DNA of 64,000 nt from Ralstonia pickettii (GCF_016466415.2 NZ_CP066772.2:1116001-1180000); one strand, 5' to 3'; numbered from the stretch's first letter, positions 1-9,665 are shown. The notes: generated by a model from the letters alone, not told the origin. Translations and numbers: made by a program.

Positions 1-7
1 CGCAAAA

Positions 8-709
8 ATGAAGCGTATTTTTGAAGTCTATCGCTACGATCCGGACAAGGACGCAGCGCCCCGCATGCAGACCTACGAGGTAGAACTCGACGGTCACGAG
101 CGCATGCTGCTCGACGCGCTGGTCAAGCTGAAGAAGCTCGACGAGTCGATCGCGTTCCGTCGTTCGTGCCGCGAAGGCGTGTGCGGCTCCGACGCCATGA
201 ACATCAACGGCAAGAATGGTCTGGCGTGCCTGACCAACATGCGTGAGCTGCCCGAGAAGATCGTGCTGCGCCCGCTGCCGGGGCTGCCGGTGGTGCGCGA
301 CCTGATCGTCGACATGACGCAGTTCTTCAACCAGTACCACTCGATCAAGCCGTACCTGATCAACGACGAGCCGCCGCCCGAGAAGGAGCGCCTGCAGTCG
401 CCGGAAGAGCGCGAAGAGCTTGATGGCCTGTACGAGTGCATTCTGTGCGCGAGCTGCTCGACGTCGTGCCCGTCGTTCTGGTGGAACCCGGACAAGTTCG
501 TCGGCCCGGCCGGTCTGCTGCAGGCGTATCGTTTCATCGCTGACAGCCGTGATCAGGCCACCAGCGAGCGGCTGGACAACCTGGAAGATCCGTACCGCCT
601 GTTCCGCTGCCACACCATCATGAATTGCGTCGATGTGTGCCCGAAGGGTCTGAACCCCACCAAGGCCATCGGCAAGATCAAGGAATTGATGGTGCGCCGC
701 GCGGTGTAA
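8..709 (+). CDS. sdhB: Succinate dehydrogenase iron-sulfur subunit
   Basis: SdhB carries electrons from FAD in SdhA to ubiquinone in the membrane-bound succinate dehydrogenase (complex II). The 233-residue protein has the full set of cluster ligands. The [2Fe-2S] site is C54, C59, D62, C74; the Asp in the third position is usual for proteobacterial SdhB. The other clusters use C144, C147, C150, C154 and C201, C207, C211. Length and sequence are normal for Burkholderiaceae. The rest of the operon (sdhCDA) would lie left of the window. In relatives the next genes are normally sdhE and gltA, but here an unrelated minus-strand operon follows. Identification is secure. Confidence 0.97.
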   Translation: MKRIFEVYRYDPDKDAAPRMQTYEVELDGHERMLLDALVKLKKLDESIAFRRSCREGVCGSDAMNINGKNGLACLTNMRELPEKIVLRPLPGLPVVRDLIVDMTQFFNQYHSIKPYLINDEPPPEKERLQSPEEREELDGLYECILCASCSTSCPSFWWNPDKFVGPAGLLQAYRFIADSRDQATSERLDNLEDPYRLFRCHTIMNCVDVCPKGLNPTKAIGKIKELMVRRAV

Positions 710-739
710 GGAGGCGGGAGCTCACGGCGGCGTTGTATA

Positions 740-753
740 GGCGCAAATGCGCC
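740..753 (+). terminator. Small inverted repeat after sdhB
   Basis: GGCGCAAATGCGCC is a perfect palindrome about 30 bp after the sdhB stop. The stem is short and no T-run follows, so termination is only a possibility. Confidence 0.25.
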
Positions 754-859
754 AGTAGCGCGAAGGGGGATTACATGGCCACGACGTTGCTCGACGCTTC
801 AAACAGTGTCGAGCAAGGTTGCTGCAATGGAGTTATTCATGCAGAGATAGACAATCTCA

Positions 860-1591
860 TTACGTCTCATGCATCGCGCCCTTGCCCACCACAGGACCCG
901 TCGCTTGGCCCGTCGGAGAACCTCCTTTGGGCTCTACCGAAACAGCCAGAGCTGAACGGGCATTAAGTTTGGCGGCATTTTCCTTCGACAACACAATTGA
1001 AGTCGAGCGATTGGAGGGGAAGACTCCCAACGAGATCGGTTTGCTATTTTCTGGAATCAGCCAGAGCTCAGTCGAAGCGCTGTCCGAGACCTGAAATGCG
1101 ACAGCCGGCACGACGATGATCTCGCGCTTTGCTTTGTCGACGGTCGCGGTCCAATGCGGCACGCCATCGTCATCTGCAATCGCAGCCGCAGCATAAGCTG
1201 ACTTCAAACCAGACGGCGCCTCAGGGGGTGCTGCGAGGAAAAGATTCACCGCGACGACAGCAACCATTGCGAAAGTCGTTGCAAGCGCCAACGTGCGCCA
1301 GAACCGAATGCTGTTCCAAAAGCGCTGCATCTGTGCCCCTGCTGGCAGAGTCGTAGGCGCGCCAGTTCGCTCTACAAGCCCCAGATCGGCCTCGATTCGC
1401 CTCCACACGCGCACAGGTGGTTGCCTGGGGGTGACGGCCTCACCAAGGGGAGAAAGACGAAATTCCCAAGCATCGACTGCTGCCTGTAGGGCTGCATCTT
1501 CATGCAGTGCACGCTCCACGGCGCTGCGTTCCTCGGTGTCCAACAAACCGAGAACGTATTCAGCGCACTCCAGATCGCGATCTGGCGTCAT
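860..1591 (-). CDS. Anti-sigma factor, RskA/anti-sigma-K family
   Basis: Membrane-anchored inhibitor of the ECF sigma factor encoded just upstream. The N-terminal cytoplasmic part carries the sigma-binding region (E-Y-V-L-G-L-L), one membrane segment follows (around residues 95-115), and the C-terminal half is the periplasmic RskA domain with the typical stretch ending in ELWLIPE. The start is the ATG that overlaps the sigma stop as ATGA (1588-1591), which implies translational coupling; the open frame runs further upstream but without support. Length (243 residues) fits the family. The sigma/anti-sigma/fasciclin arrangement mirrors SigK-RskA-MPT70/83 of mycobacteria. Confidence 0.88.
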   Translation of the reverse strand: MTPDRDLECAEYVLGLLDTEERSAVERALHEDAALQAAVDAWEFRLSPLGEAVTPRQPPVRVWRRIEADLGLVERTGAPTTLPAGAQMQRFWNSIRFWRTLALATTFAMVAVVAVNLFLAAPPEAPSGLKSAYAAAAIADDDGVPHWTATVDKAKREIIVVPAVAFQVSDSASTELWLIPENSKPISLGVFPSNRSTSIVLSKENAAKLNARSALAVSVEPKGGSPTGQATGPVVGKGAMHET

Positions 1592-2298
1592 GACTGCTGC
1601 TCCAGGCACATCTTCAGTTGCAGCAGGCTGCGTCGCACCCAACTTTTCATCGTACCGACCGGCACGCTCAGACGCGCTGCGAGTTCAGCGTAAGTCACCC
1701 CTGTATAGAACGCTTCCACGATCACACCACGCTGGCGACCCTCCAGCTTGCGAATGCAACTCTCCAGGCGTCGATGCTCCTGGCTCATGTCCGCCACTTC
1801 TGATGGCGTTGCCCGTTCATCGACGATCTGGCCCCAGTCCGTCTCATCACCGGTGGTCTCGCGCGATTGCCGAAGACGATCGATCGACTTGTTCCTCGCC
1901 AGCGAGATCAGCCATGTCATGGCGGTCCCCCGATGAGGATCGAATTGGTCGGCGCGTTGCCAGATGGCGACATAGATATCCTGCAGCACGTCTTCGGCTT
2001 CACCTGAGCTGCGAAGGATTCCGTACGCCAACGAATAGAGTTTGGGAGAAGTTAGCGTGTAGAGCTCTTCGAACGCTGATTTACTTCCTTCGCCAGTTTG
2101 CTTGAGCAACTCAACGAGCCGTTCCCGAACGGCTTCCTGGCGCGCTGATATCGTGCCCTCGGCTTCGGGCAAAGATGCTCCGACAACGTGCATATGATTT
2201 CGCGTGCCTCGGTTGCCCATGACGGGATGTGGCAAAGGTATACCACCGGCGTTGTTCCCGCAACGAACGTCTTGAGCGTAGCGAAGTTGGGATGACAT
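1588..2298 (-). CDS. ECF RNA polymerase sigma factor, SigK-like
   Basis: Group IV (ECF) sigma factor. Region 2 is visible in the stretch with DVLQDIYVAIWQRADQFD, and region 4 in the helix-turn-helix around TYAELAARLSVPVGTMKSWV. I chose the ATG at 2298 because GAGGAAAGG lies 4-5 nt upstream of it; this gives an N-terminal extension of about 35 residues relative to an internal ATG at 2193, which would give a more typical 201-residue protein. It is translationally coupled to the anti-sigma gene. It most likely transcribes this operon, including the fasciclin gene upstream. Confidence 0.88.
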   Translation of the reverse strand: MSSQLRYAQDVRCGNNAGGIPLPHPVMGNRGTRNHMHVVGASLPEAEGTISARQEAVRERLVELLKQTGEGSKSAFEELYTLTSPKLYSLAYGILRSSGEAEDVLQDIYVAIWQRADQFDPHRGTAMTWLISLARNKSIDRLRQSRETTGDETDWGQIVDERATPSEVADMSQEHRRLESCIRKLEGRQRGVIVEAFYTGVTYAELAARLSVPVGTMKSWVRRSLLQLKMCLEQQS

Positions 2299-2362
2299 TG
2301 CCTTTCCTCTCGTCATAGTCCGAGCGCGCGAGGGCACTCGCCCCCGCGCTTCACGGGAAGGA

Positions 2363-2947
2363 TTACGGCATCAATACCTTGTCCACGACGTGAATCACGC
2401 CGTTCGACTGGTACACATTGCCGATAGTGACCATGGCGACCCCGCCCTTGTCGTCGGTGACGGTCAGATGGTCGCCCTTCTGCATGACGGTGAGCGGATC
2501 ACCTTCGACGGTCTTGAGCATCGCCTTGCCGCCGCCATCGGCGACGGCCTTCATCAGGTCTTGTGCCGTGAGCCGGCCGGGCACCACGTGATAGGTCAAC
2601 ACCTTGACCAAGGTCGGCTTGCTTTCAGGCTTGAGCAACTTATCGACCGTACCGGCGGGCAGCGCCGCAAAGGCTTCGTTGGTCGGTGCAAATACGGTGA
2701 ATGGGCCTGCCCCGGACAGCGTATCGACCAAGCCACCTGCCTTCACGGCAGCAACAAGCGTGGTGTGATCCTTCGAATTGACCGCATTTTGAATAATGTT
2801 CTTGGACGGATACATCGGAGCGCCGCCCACCATGGTGGTCGCTTCGCTATCGCCCATTGCGGCCGCCGCTACGGACGCATAGCCGCCAGAAATGATTGCG
2901 AAAGAAACCAGAACACCAGACAACCCTGCCAGTTGAAACCGTTTCAT
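2363..2947 (-). CDS. Secreted fasciclin-domain protein
   Basis: 194 residues with an N-terminal signal peptide ending near AAAAM, followed by a single fasciclin (FAS1) domain. The two conserved FAS1 motifs are present: FTVFAPTNEAFAALP and, near the C-terminus, NGVIHVVDKVLMP. FAS1 domains mediate adhesion or ligand binding outside the cytoplasm. It is the first gene of a minus-strand operon with an ECF sigma factor and RskA-like anti-sigma. In mycobacteria SigK controls the fasciclin proteins MPT70/MPT83, so this is probably the main regulated product here. The molecular ligand is unknown. Confidence 0.92.
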   Translation of the reverse strand: MKRFQLAGLSGVLVSFAIISGGYASVAAAAMGDSEATTMVGGAPMYPSKNIIQNAVNSKDHTTLVAAVKAGGLVDTLSGAGPFTVFAPTNEAFAALPAGTVDKLLKPESKPTLVKVLTYHVVPGRLTAQDLMKAVADGGGKAMLKTVEGDPLTVMQKGDHLTVTDDKGGVAMVTIGNVYQSNGVIHVVDKVLMP

Positions 2948-2990
2948 CGTTGACCTCTATCGTGGCGCTTCGCAATGTGGAAGCAATCGA

Positions 2991-3018
2991 TATACGAATC
3001 CAACCGGCTATCGGATGC
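2991..3018 (-). promoter_or_regulatory. Candidate ECF sigma promoter of the fasciclin operon
   Basis: On the minus strand GCATCC (3018-3013) and CGTATA (2996-2991) are separated by 16 nt, 44 bp before the fasciclin start codon. An upstream CATCC-type element with a CGT-type -10 resembles promoters of SigK-like ECF factors. This is a match by eye; the exact consensus for this sigma is not known. Confidence 0.45.
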
Positions 3019-3453
3019 ACAAACAGAACATGCGACAACGCATTGGTGGTTCACAGAATTGAGTTGACTTTGCATCAGAAAGATCGTCGACATCCTCCGA
3101 ACCGATGGTTGCCGACGCTCAGAGCGTCGTGCGGTCGCAGATCGGGGTTGTTGATCGCGGCTGTGCTCGCCGAACTGCAGGGGGACGCTACATGAACGCC
3201 GGCTACCGTGCTGATGGCGGATCGGCCGCACGCTGGCAGAACAGCGGGGGCTGTGTTGGTCGCTGCCGCCAGAGCCGGATCGACGTGTGGCCAAGGGGCA
3301 CGCCCGGAACGCGTGGAGCGCATGAATGGCGTGCTGGCTCGATCCATTCTGCATCCGAAATCGCCTGGCAGACGTATATCAAACCAGCGCTGCGCAGCCC
3401 TTGAGATAAACCGCGCAGTGCCCGATCCATACCCTGCCAAAGGAGATTGACCC
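3019..3453. other. Intergenic region between divergent genes
   Basis: About 430 bp between the fasciclin promoter and the globin lipoprotein gene. Several long open frames cross it on both strands, but none has a good ribosome site or a recognisable protein, and they look like high-GC chance frames. No FNR-type box was found here. Confidence 0.5.
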
Positions 3454-4035
3454 ATGAAGCGAGCACTGCTACTGGTTTTGACCTTGACCACCGCGACCTT
3501 GAGTGCCTGCGGAGGGGGCGATGACACGCCCAAGGCGATGGCATCAACGGCGTCGACAGCACAATTTCCCCAAAATGCCGACATGTGGGCCGGGCTTGGT
3601 GGAGATGCCAGCGCACCGGCCGCCATTTCAAAGGTGGTCGACGATGCGGTGTCCGGACTGCTTGCGGACCCCAAAGAAGCACCGTACTTCGCAAACATCG
3701 GTAAGCCGGGACACGATACGGTCGGACGTCTCAAAGCCTGCCTGAACCTCCAGTTCAAAGCGCTGTTTGGCGGCCCCTTCAGCTATCCGGGGCAAGTCGC
3801 GGCGGACGGCACTACCGTGATGTGTGACGACATGGCCACTGCACACTCTGACGTTGGCATCCCTGGCTGTGTGTTCGATCAGTTCATTACCGATGCCGCC
3901 GCTGTCATGAAGACCGATGGCGTTCCGGATGGCTACATCTCTCGCGTAGCACCCGTGCTCACCGGCCTCAAGTCGACCATCGTGTCGACCATGCCTCAGT
4001 ATCTGGGCCCTAACACCGCCCAGAACTGCAAGTGA
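3454..4035 (+). CDS. Exported truncated-hemoglobin lipoprotein
   Basis: 193 residues. The N-terminus is a lipoprotein signal peptide with lipobox LSAC (lipidated C19). The remainder reads as a group 1 truncated globin: the AB region MWAGLGG, LLADPKEAPYF, the E-helix end FKALFGGPFSYPG, and the F-helix motif MATAHSDVGI, in which H131 matches the proximal heme ligand. C96, C124, C139 and C192 could form disulfides, as expected for a protein outside the cytoplasm. The start follows an AAAGGAGA ribosome site. The stop overlaps the next gene as GTGA. Truncated globins bind O2 or NO and are usually cytosolic, so export is unusual. Confidence 0.78.
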   Translation: MKRALLLVLTLTTATLSACGGGDDTPKAMASTASTAQFPQNADMWAGLGGDASAPAAISKVVDDAVSGLLADPKEAPYFANIGKPGHDTVGRLKACLNLQFKALFGGPFSYPGQVAADGTTVMCDDMATAHSDVGIPGCVFDQFITDAAAVMKTDGVPDGYISRVAPVLTGLKSTIVSTMPQYLGPNTAQNCK

Positions 4036-4718
4036 GCCCGCGAAGCGGGTTGCGCCGCTACGCACTGCCCGGCATTGCAGCCTTGACGGTTGCGATCGGT
4101 CTGGTCGGTGCGATGCACTTGAAGGCGGCTCGTCCTGTGCTCGCGATGCTTGGCGTTCCGTGCCCCGTCGACAACACCACTGCGGAGCAAGTCAGCGCGC
4201 TGCGCGCCAGCGGACTAGCGCACCTTCGGGCTGTGAAGTTCGCGCCGGCTCGCCCGGTCCCCGGCGGGTTCGTACTGGATGCCACGACCCCCGAGGAGGC
4301 CCGCCAGTGGGCACACGAAAATCGCATAGCCTGTGAAGATGTCAAGCACGGCTACAGCTATCTTCGTTGTCGCGGCGTCGAAGCCAATAAGCTCGGTCTT
4401 GCCGGCCCGCCCGTCAGCGAGTTATGGCTCAGCTTCGGTCCGAATGGCCATCTCATCGGTGTAGACGTCTACCGGCGGGGTATGAGCGCCAACGACACAA
4501 CCGCCGCCTGGGATGGCGCTAGACATGCGCTGCGAGATGTGCTCGGTATGCCAACGTCGACAATGGGTGATGCATCGCCAGCGGTACTGGGCGCATCGCC
4601 ACTGCAGACCGCGCGTTTGCAGTGGCGATTTTCCGACTACGTGGCAGTCGTCACCGCGAGCAACCTGCCTTACGCCGGGCTGGCGGTCCGGGAGCAGTAC
4701 ATGTCGTCTCGCCTTTGA
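4032..4718 (+). CDS. Membrane-anchored protein of unknown function
   Basis: 228 residues, GTG start overlapping the stop of the globin lipoprotein gene by four bases, so the two are co-translated. Residues about 11-30 form one N-terminal membrane anchor; the rest is predicted to be periplasmic. It contains cysteines near residues 44, 101 and 113 and no family I recognise. The coupling suggests that it works with the exported globin, for example as a partner or electron donor, but that is inference only. Confidence 0.75.
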   Translation: MSPRSGLRRYALPGIAALTVAIGLVGAMHLKAARPVLAMLGVPCPVDNTTAEQVSALRASGLAHLRAVKFAPARPVPGGFVLDATTPEEARQWAHENRIACEDVKHGYSYLRCRGVEANKLGLAGPPVSELWLSFGPNGHLIGVDVYRRGMSANDTTAAWDGARHALRDVLGMPTSTMGDASPAVLGASPLQTARLQWRFSDYVAVVTASNLPYAGLAVREQYMSSRL

Positions 4719-4741
4719 TTTGAATTGACCCTGCGACATGT

Positions 4742-4767
4742 GGGGGCCGGCAAATTCGCCGGCCTCC
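4742..4767 (+). terminator. Strong hairpin after the globin operon
   Basis: Stem GGGGGCCGGC / GCCGGCCTCC with loop AAATTC, 9 of 10 pairs, starting 24 bp after the stop codon. No T-tract follows, but position and stability fit a terminator between this operon and the convergent exporter genes. Confidence 0.55.
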
Positions 4768-4881
4768 ACCTAAGTAACCGCGTGCGCATGAACGGCTGAG
4801 CAGCGCATCAGCCGGGCTCGTGCGACCTTTGTATTGTCCCCGCCGAATCCACGCCACCCGCCCCAACCCACATGCCGAGGC

Positions 4882-4998
4882 ATGATGGAACGGAACACCG
4901 CCGTGATGCAGGAGGTGATGCAAATGATGATGGATGGTTAGGGCATGGGCATGGGCCGCGGAATGGGTCCGGGTATGGGCGGCATGAGGCAGAAGTAG
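4882..4998 (+). pseudogene. Possible remnant of a Met-rich small protein
   Basis: An ATG-ATG start opens a 19-codon frame rich in Met (ending QMMMDG) that hits TAG at 4939. The same frame then continues for 18 codons of Gly-Met-rich sequence (GMGMGRGMGPGMGGMRQK) to a second TAG. A single nonsense change in a Met/Gly-rich periplasmic, possibly copper-binding, peptide would explain it. No clear upstream domain was found, so this is weak. The rest of 4768-5120 holds nothing I can identify. Confidence 0.28.
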
Positions 4999-5120
4999 AT
5001 CCGGCGGGCCAGCTTGCTGCTGTGTCGCATGAGCGCGGCGCTCGCGATGAGCGTGAGTTCGGTTGCGGCGGTATCCAATGCGCTGCGTCTGCGCCGCGTA
5101 GGCCCCTAGCCTCCGTGCAA

Positions 5121-6296
5121 TCAACGGGCGTTCAGGGGGCGCACGCTCATGCTGTCACTGAGCGTGGGCGGAGGATAGACGACCACGGTGTCGTGGTCCT
5201 GAAGCCCATCGAGCACCTGGGCTTCCTCCGCGTTGCGCTGTCCGATCTGAATGATTCGCTGTACAGCTTTTCCGTTCTTAACGATAAACGTGCACCAGTT
5301 ACCGCCGCAGCGGAATAACGCGCCAATCGGCAGCTTCAGTACGTCGGGTTGTTCCCAGATGACGATGCGCCCTTGTACGCGGTACCCATCATTCAACCTG
5401 CCTGGCGGGTCGACAAGATCCGCCACGATATGGACGCGCTGTTCTTCAACCCCGAGCGCCGACACCTTGGTAAACGCCCCTGGACCTACTGTCCGGACCG
5501 TGGCGTTGACGGCCAACGGACCGCCCCACTCCACTACCGATACGCGCATGCCAGGACTGATCTTGACCGCATCGGTCGATAGCACGTCGACGACGAGTTC
5601 GTAGCGCGAGGGGTCGGCCAGAAGCATCAGGGCCGCGCCTGCAAGCACCACGCGCTCACTTTGTTGTTCGATGCGCAACAGAACGGTGTTGGTCGGGGCA
5701 CGGACTTCAACGGGTTGCCCGGCTTCCAGCGCCTTCAAATTTGCCATGGCGACACGAACGTCGGCGGCGGCGGACGTTTCTCTTGCGCGTGCTGCTGTCA
5801 GATCGCTGGCACTTGATGCAGCCATGGTCCGCATCTGCTCCACTTCCTGCCTGGACATGGCACCGCTGCTCAAAAGCGTTTCGCCCCGGTCCAAGTTTCG
5901 GCGGGCTTGGTCGTAGTCTGCCCGCGCATGCGCGGCCCGCGCCTGGGCCTCACTGAAAATTGCCTCTGCCGCATCAACACGTGCGCGTTGGGTCGCTCGT
6001 TCTCCCGGAGTCATCGGCGCCGGCACCAGAACGGCGATCACCTGCCCTGCCTTAATCTGATCGCCTTCATGCAGTTCAACGCGAAGCAGTCGGCCTGTGA
6101 TGGGCGCAGTGATGACGTAACGATCATGCGCACGGATTTCGCCGTCTTCATCGATCGTGACTTGAAGCGGTCCACGGGTGACACGCCCTCTGTCCACGGC
6201 CGCAGGTACCGGCCAGAGTGCGTACGTGAGCGCCAATGCCAGCGCCAGCGCAGCACTTGCAAGTGCGAGCGTCTTTCGCAGGCCACCACGCTTCAT
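5121..6296 (-). CDS. HlyD-family periplasmic adaptor of an ABC exporter
   Basis: 391-residue membrane-fusion protein. It has an N-terminal membrane anchor (about residues 8-27), a biotinyl-lipoyl-like half motif (ITAPITGRLLRVELHEGDQI), a coiled-coil hairpin (about 85-165) and a beta-barrel region. It would bridge the inner-membrane permease to the outer envelope. The ATG overlaps the permease stop as ATGA (6293-6296); a longer frame upstream is an artefact. It is the last gene of the ATPase-permease-adaptor operon, an order reminiscent of DevBCA-type exporters. No outer-membrane TolC-like channel is encoded nearby, so one must be supplied from elsewhere. Substrate unknown. Confidence 0.88.
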   Translation of the reverse strand: MKRGGLRKTLALASAALALALALTYALWPVPAAVDRGRVTRGPLQVTIDEDGEIRAHDRYVITAPITGRLLRVELHEGDQIKAGQVIAVLVPAPMTPGERATQRARVDAAEAIFSEAQARAAHARADYDQARRNLDRGETLLSSGAMSRQEVEQMRTMAASSASDLTAARARETSAAADVRVAMANLKALEAGQPVEVRAPTNTVLLRIEQQSERVVLAGAALMLLADPSRYELVVDVLSTDAVKISPGMRVSVVEWGGPLAVNATVRTVGPGAFTKVSALGVEEQRVHIVADLVDPPGRLNDGYRVQGRIVIWEQPDVLKLPIGALFRCGGNWCTFIVKNGKAVQRIIQIGQRNAEEAQVLDGLQDHDTVVVYPPPTLSDSMSVRPLNAR

Positions 6297-8662
6297 GATT
6301 CTCTTGCCTTGAGCACTGCGACGATATCCAACCGTCTGATCTTGGCCGCCACCAGCAGCCCCGAACACACGACCGCGCCACCGGCTACAACGAATGCGTA
6401 AGCGAAGGTCGCGGCGTGAACCACGAGCGGAAGCCGGTACAAGTCGGTTGCCAGCCGTGTAGAGAGGAGCCCGCACACGCCGTAGCCAAGCAAAAGTCCG
6501 GCTGGCAGCGCAATGGCGGTGAGCACAAACTGCTCCCCGAGCAGAATCCACGCGACTTCGGCCTGCGTGAACCCGAGCACGCGCAGGGAAGCCAACTGTT
6601 GAACACGTTCCGAGTAAGCGATGCGCATGCCGTTGAACGCCACACCAAACGCGATCACACAGGCAAAGGCGAAGTTGATGGACGTGGACAGACGAACGCT
6701 CTCGTCCATGATCTTGCGGAAGCTGGCGATGACGGACTGGCGAACCGCCACTGCATTCACCGCTGGCAGACGCTTGAGCGTCGCATACAGATGGGCAGCC
6801 GCATGCTGATCGACGGGCAGCCTAGCACCTGACCAGTTTCCACCCTCCCCAAGCAGCTTTGCCAGTGCATGCTGGTCCATGTAGGCCGCGACGCCCACCA
6901 GATCTCCGGACAGCCGCATCAACGTGACTTGCCTGGTTTGACGCTCTCCTTCAAGCACTTCGATCGTGATCGGATCACCAGGTCTTATGCCAAGAACGGC
7001 GGCGAGTCGGGCCGAAACCACCAAGCCGTCCGGGGGCATATGCAACGGTCTGCCCTCGTCATCAATTAGCCTGTGCAGATCCGCCTTCTGAGCGATTCCA
7101 CTCAGCGAGACGCGCCGAGACCGATACCCCGCGGATAGCTTGACCGGTACATCGCGGAACCCCTCGACCTTCAGCACGCCGGGCAGACGCTCTATTGCGT
7201 AGATGGCGCGGTGGGATAAGGGTTGAGAAAAGGCCACCGTCACATCCTGCCGCTCGATTTGCTGGAATTGGGTATCGAAAAGGAAATCGATTGAATCGAA
7301 GAAAAACCCGCCGACGACAAGAATTGCGCTTGCGCACGCAATGGCCAAAGAACCAAGAAGCGACTTGACGGGCTGACGCGCGATATTGCGCGCAATCATT
7401 CGCCACACCACGCTCATTTGCCGGTAGATGCCCGCCCGCTCTACCCAGCCCACTGAAAACGCTGGCGGAACGACCGCGCGAAGCGCCTCGACGGGCATCA
7501 ATCTCATGGCTTTCGCAGTGCTCGCGATGGCACCGCCAACCGCCGTTCCAAAGCTAATGAAGAACGCCCAGGCCATCGTCGAAAAATCGGCGCGAAACTC
7601 GAGGTGGGCCAGCCGGTAGTACCGGGCGTAGAGGTCGGTTAGATATGTCCCTAACGCCAATCCCCCTCCAATACCGACAACGGTGCCTGCCGCAGCAACG
7701 ACGCATCCGAGCTGCAGGTAATGCAAACCGACTGAAAGGTCACCGTATCCAAACGCCTTCATCAAGCCGATCTGTGAGCGCTGTGTATCGATGAGTCGGG
7801 TCAGGACGTTCTGCAGCAGAAATATTGCGACCAGAAAAAAGATGGCTGGCACATAGGTGGCAGTCACGCGGTTCTGTGCGATCTCGTCGGTAATGAACCG
7901 ATTCGATAGTTGGTGATCGCGGCTGATTGTTCCAAGTCCGCCGTACGGCAACAACGTTCGATCGATTTGCGCGATGACGTGCGGCGCGGGCACGCTGCCA
8001 TCGAGAGACAGCACGAGATCATTGAAGGCGCCATCCATGCGGAACGCTGCCGAAACCGCATTCCCTCCCATCCAGACTACGCCGTAATGGCGGTTGTCCG
8101 GGAAGATGGAGCCCGCGCCTGCCTCGTAGACATACTCCGGCGAGATTGCAAGACCAACAATGTGCAGGCGCTTCCAGCGGCCGTTCAGGATGGCGCTGAA
8201 GTACTCGCCCGCTCGCAGGCTGTTGGCCTCTGCGAAGGCCGCGCTGACCAACACCTCATCCTCTCTGCCCGGCGCAATGTATCGGCCGCTTTGAAGGTGC
8301 AGCAGGTTGAGCGCGGGCCAACCGAGCTCCGGGATGGAAACGAGGCGCGCCGTGGCTGGCTCGGAAAGGCCGGGTATGTCGACCGTGACATCTGACACTA
8401 CGCGTGCGTCCACATGTGACACTCCAGGCAATGCAGCAACGCGCGAGGCAATCTCCAGTGGTGCGCGCTTCAGATGGACGAAGAGATCGGCAAAACGGTA
8501 TGACGCGTAGTAGTCCTGCTGGGCGTTCAACAAAGCCAGATAGGTGCTGCGCATCGCAACAAACGTGGCGACACCACATCCGACAACGAGGACTGCCGCC
8601 AAGACCTGCGCCCGCATTTGCCAGAGGTCTCGCCAGAGTAGCCGGACAAGCATGCTCACCAT
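6293..8662 (-). CDS. FtsX/MacB-type ABC transporter permease
   Basis: 789 residues with a membrane segment near the N-terminus (about 17-38), a large periplasmic domain (about 45-265), then two sets of FtsX-type membrane helices in the middle and at the C-terminus, separated by a second extracytoplasmic domain. This duplicated FtsX layout is typical of the fused permeases in LolCDE/DevC-like exporters, which act on lipids or envelope molecules by mechanotransmission rather than classical pore transport. It overlaps the ATPase gene by 7 bp at its start and the adaptor gene by 4 bp at its end, so the three are tightly coupled. Confidence 0.9.
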   Translation of the reverse strand: MVSMLVRLLWRDLWQMRAQVLAAVLVVGCGVATFVAMRSTYLALLNAQQDYYASYRFADLFVHLKRAPLEIASRVAALPGVSHVDARVVSDVTVDIPGLSEPATARLVSIPELGWPALNLLHLQSGRYIAPGREDEVLVSAAFAEANSLRAGEYFSAILNGRWKRLHIVGLAISPEYVYEAGAGSIFPDNRHYGVVWMGGNAVSAAFRMDGAFNDLVLSLDGSVPAPHVIAQIDRTLLPYGGLGTISRDHQLSNRFITDEIAQNRVTATYVPAIFFLVAIFLLQNVLTRLIDTQRSQIGLMKAFGYGDLSVGLHYLQLGCVVAAAGTVVGIGGGLALGTYLTDLYARYYRLAHLEFRADFSTMAWAFFISFGTAVGGAIASTAKAMRLMPVEALRAVVPPAFSVGWVERAGIYRQMSVVWRMIARNIARQPVKSLLGSLAIACASAILVVGGFFFDSIDFLFDTQFQQIERQDVTVAFSQPLSHRAIYAIERLPGVLKVEGFRDVPVKLSAGYRSRRVSLSGIAQKADLHRLIDDEGRPLHMPPDGLVVSARLAAVLGIRPGDPITIEVLEGERQTRQVTLMRLSGDLVGVAAYMDQHALAKLLGEGGNWSGARLPVDQHAAAHLYATLKRLPAVNAVAVRQSVIASFRKIMDESVRLSTSINFAFACVIAFGVAFNGMRIAYSERVQQLASLRVLGFTQAEVAWILLGEQFVLTAIALPAGLLLGYGVCGLLSTRLATDLYRLPLVVHAATFAYAFVVAGGAVVCSGLLVAAKIRRLDIVAVLKARES

Positions 8663-9360
8663 GCCAGGTCTCCGACTCGGGCACGCTGCCCGTTTCGGCG
8701 GTGCTCGACAATGGTGCCGCTGCTCATACGAACGACACGATCCGCCATGTCGGCGATGACGGCGTTGTGCGTGACGATCACGATCAGGGTGCCGAACTCG
8801 CGGTTCACCTGTTCGAGCACCTCCAGCACCAGTTGCCCGGTCCGGAAATCCAGTGCGCCGGTCGGCTCATCGCACAGAAGGACATCTGGCCGTTTTGCGA
8901 CCGCGCGGGCGATGGCAACGCGTTGCTGCTCACCACCCGACATCTGCGAGGGAAAGTTGTCCGCAAGCGTCCCGATCCCGACCCTGTTCAGAGCCTCAGT
9001 GGGATCCAGCGGATGCTCCGCGATGTCCGTCACCAGTGCGACGTTCTCGCGGGCAGTCAGGCTTGGAATCAGGTTGTAGAACTGAAAGACGAATCCAACA
9101 TGTTCCCGTCGGAAGCGCGTCAGGCCCCGGTCTCCCGCGTGGGAAAGATCGTGGTCCCGATACACGATGGAACCGCTCGTTGGTGTATCCAGCCCGCCCA
9201 TCAGGTTGAGTAGCGTGGATTTTCCGCTACCCGACGCCCCGAGCAGCACAACGATTTCACCCGGCCCGAGTTCGAGGTCGACGTGTTCCAGAGCGCGCAC
9301 GCTCACGCTCCCCATTGGGTAGACCTTGCTGACGGCCTGAATATTGAACACCGTTTCCAC
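8656..9360 (-). CDS. ABC transporter ATPase, LolD/MacB type
   Basis: 234-residue nucleotide-binding subunit. Walker A is GASGSGKST, the signature is [14 protein letters not shown], and Walker B with the catalytic Glu is [12 protein letters not shown], followed by the H-loop IVTHN. The sequence is of the LolD/FtsE/MacB class that pairs with FtsX-type permeases, which agrees with the next gene. It lies 14 bp downstream of a small unknown gene that probably starts the operon. Confidence 0.93.
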   Translation of the reverse strand: METVFNIQAVSKVYPMGSVSVRALEHVDLELGPGEIVVLLGASGSGKSTLLNLMGGLDTPTSGSIVYRDHDLSHAGDRGLTRFRREHVGFVFQFYNLIPSLTARENVALVTDIAEHPLDPTEALNRVGIGTLADNFPSQMSGGEQQRVAIARAVAKRPDVLLCDEPTGALDFRTGQLVLEVLEQVNREFGTLIVIVTHNAVIADMADRVVRMSSGTIVEHRRNGQRARVGDLAW

Positions 9361-9374
9361 AACACACCGGTCTG

Positions 9375-9665
9375 CTAGGAGGGCGGGCGAGTGGGCCGCT
9401 CAGATGTTTGGTGCTGCGCTGAATGCGACGTCCAGCGTTCTGCAATCGCCCTCCCCACCTGCATGCCTGCCGCAATGGCAACATCCACAGAATCAAAATC
9501 CGGAGAGACGTGGTGGAAACGCTCCAGTTTCGGATACTCCAACGCGGCTTGTTTTGGCGAGCAGACAAAGCCGGTGTAGGCGTACTTGAATCCATCGCTA
9601 CGCCCAACGACCACCAGAATATGAATGGAGCAGCCACGGTGCTGTTCAATTGCCCAGGCCGACAT
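9375..9665 (-). CDS. Small protein of unknown function
   Basis: 96 residues starting at an ATG with CAGGAGAT about 5 nt upstream. No signal peptide or membrane segment. The sequence is of mixed character, with a repeated pattern of aromatic and Ala-rich stretches ([27 protein letters not shown]). It precedes the exporter ATPase by 14 bp and is probably co-transcribed with it. I do not recognise the family. Confidence 0.6.
   Translation of the reverse strand: MSAWAIEQHRGCSIHILVVVGRSDGFKYAYTGFVCSPKQAALEYPKLERFHHVSPDFDSVDVAIAAGMQVGRAIAERWTSHSAQHQTSERPTRPPS

Noticed and set aside
775-966. 63-codon plus-strand frame after sdhB with a good ribosome site (GAAGGGGGA before ATG)
   Set aside because: It overlaps the anti-sigma gene by about 107 bp on the opposite strand and the peptide shows no recognisable features. 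A remnant is possible but not supportable.
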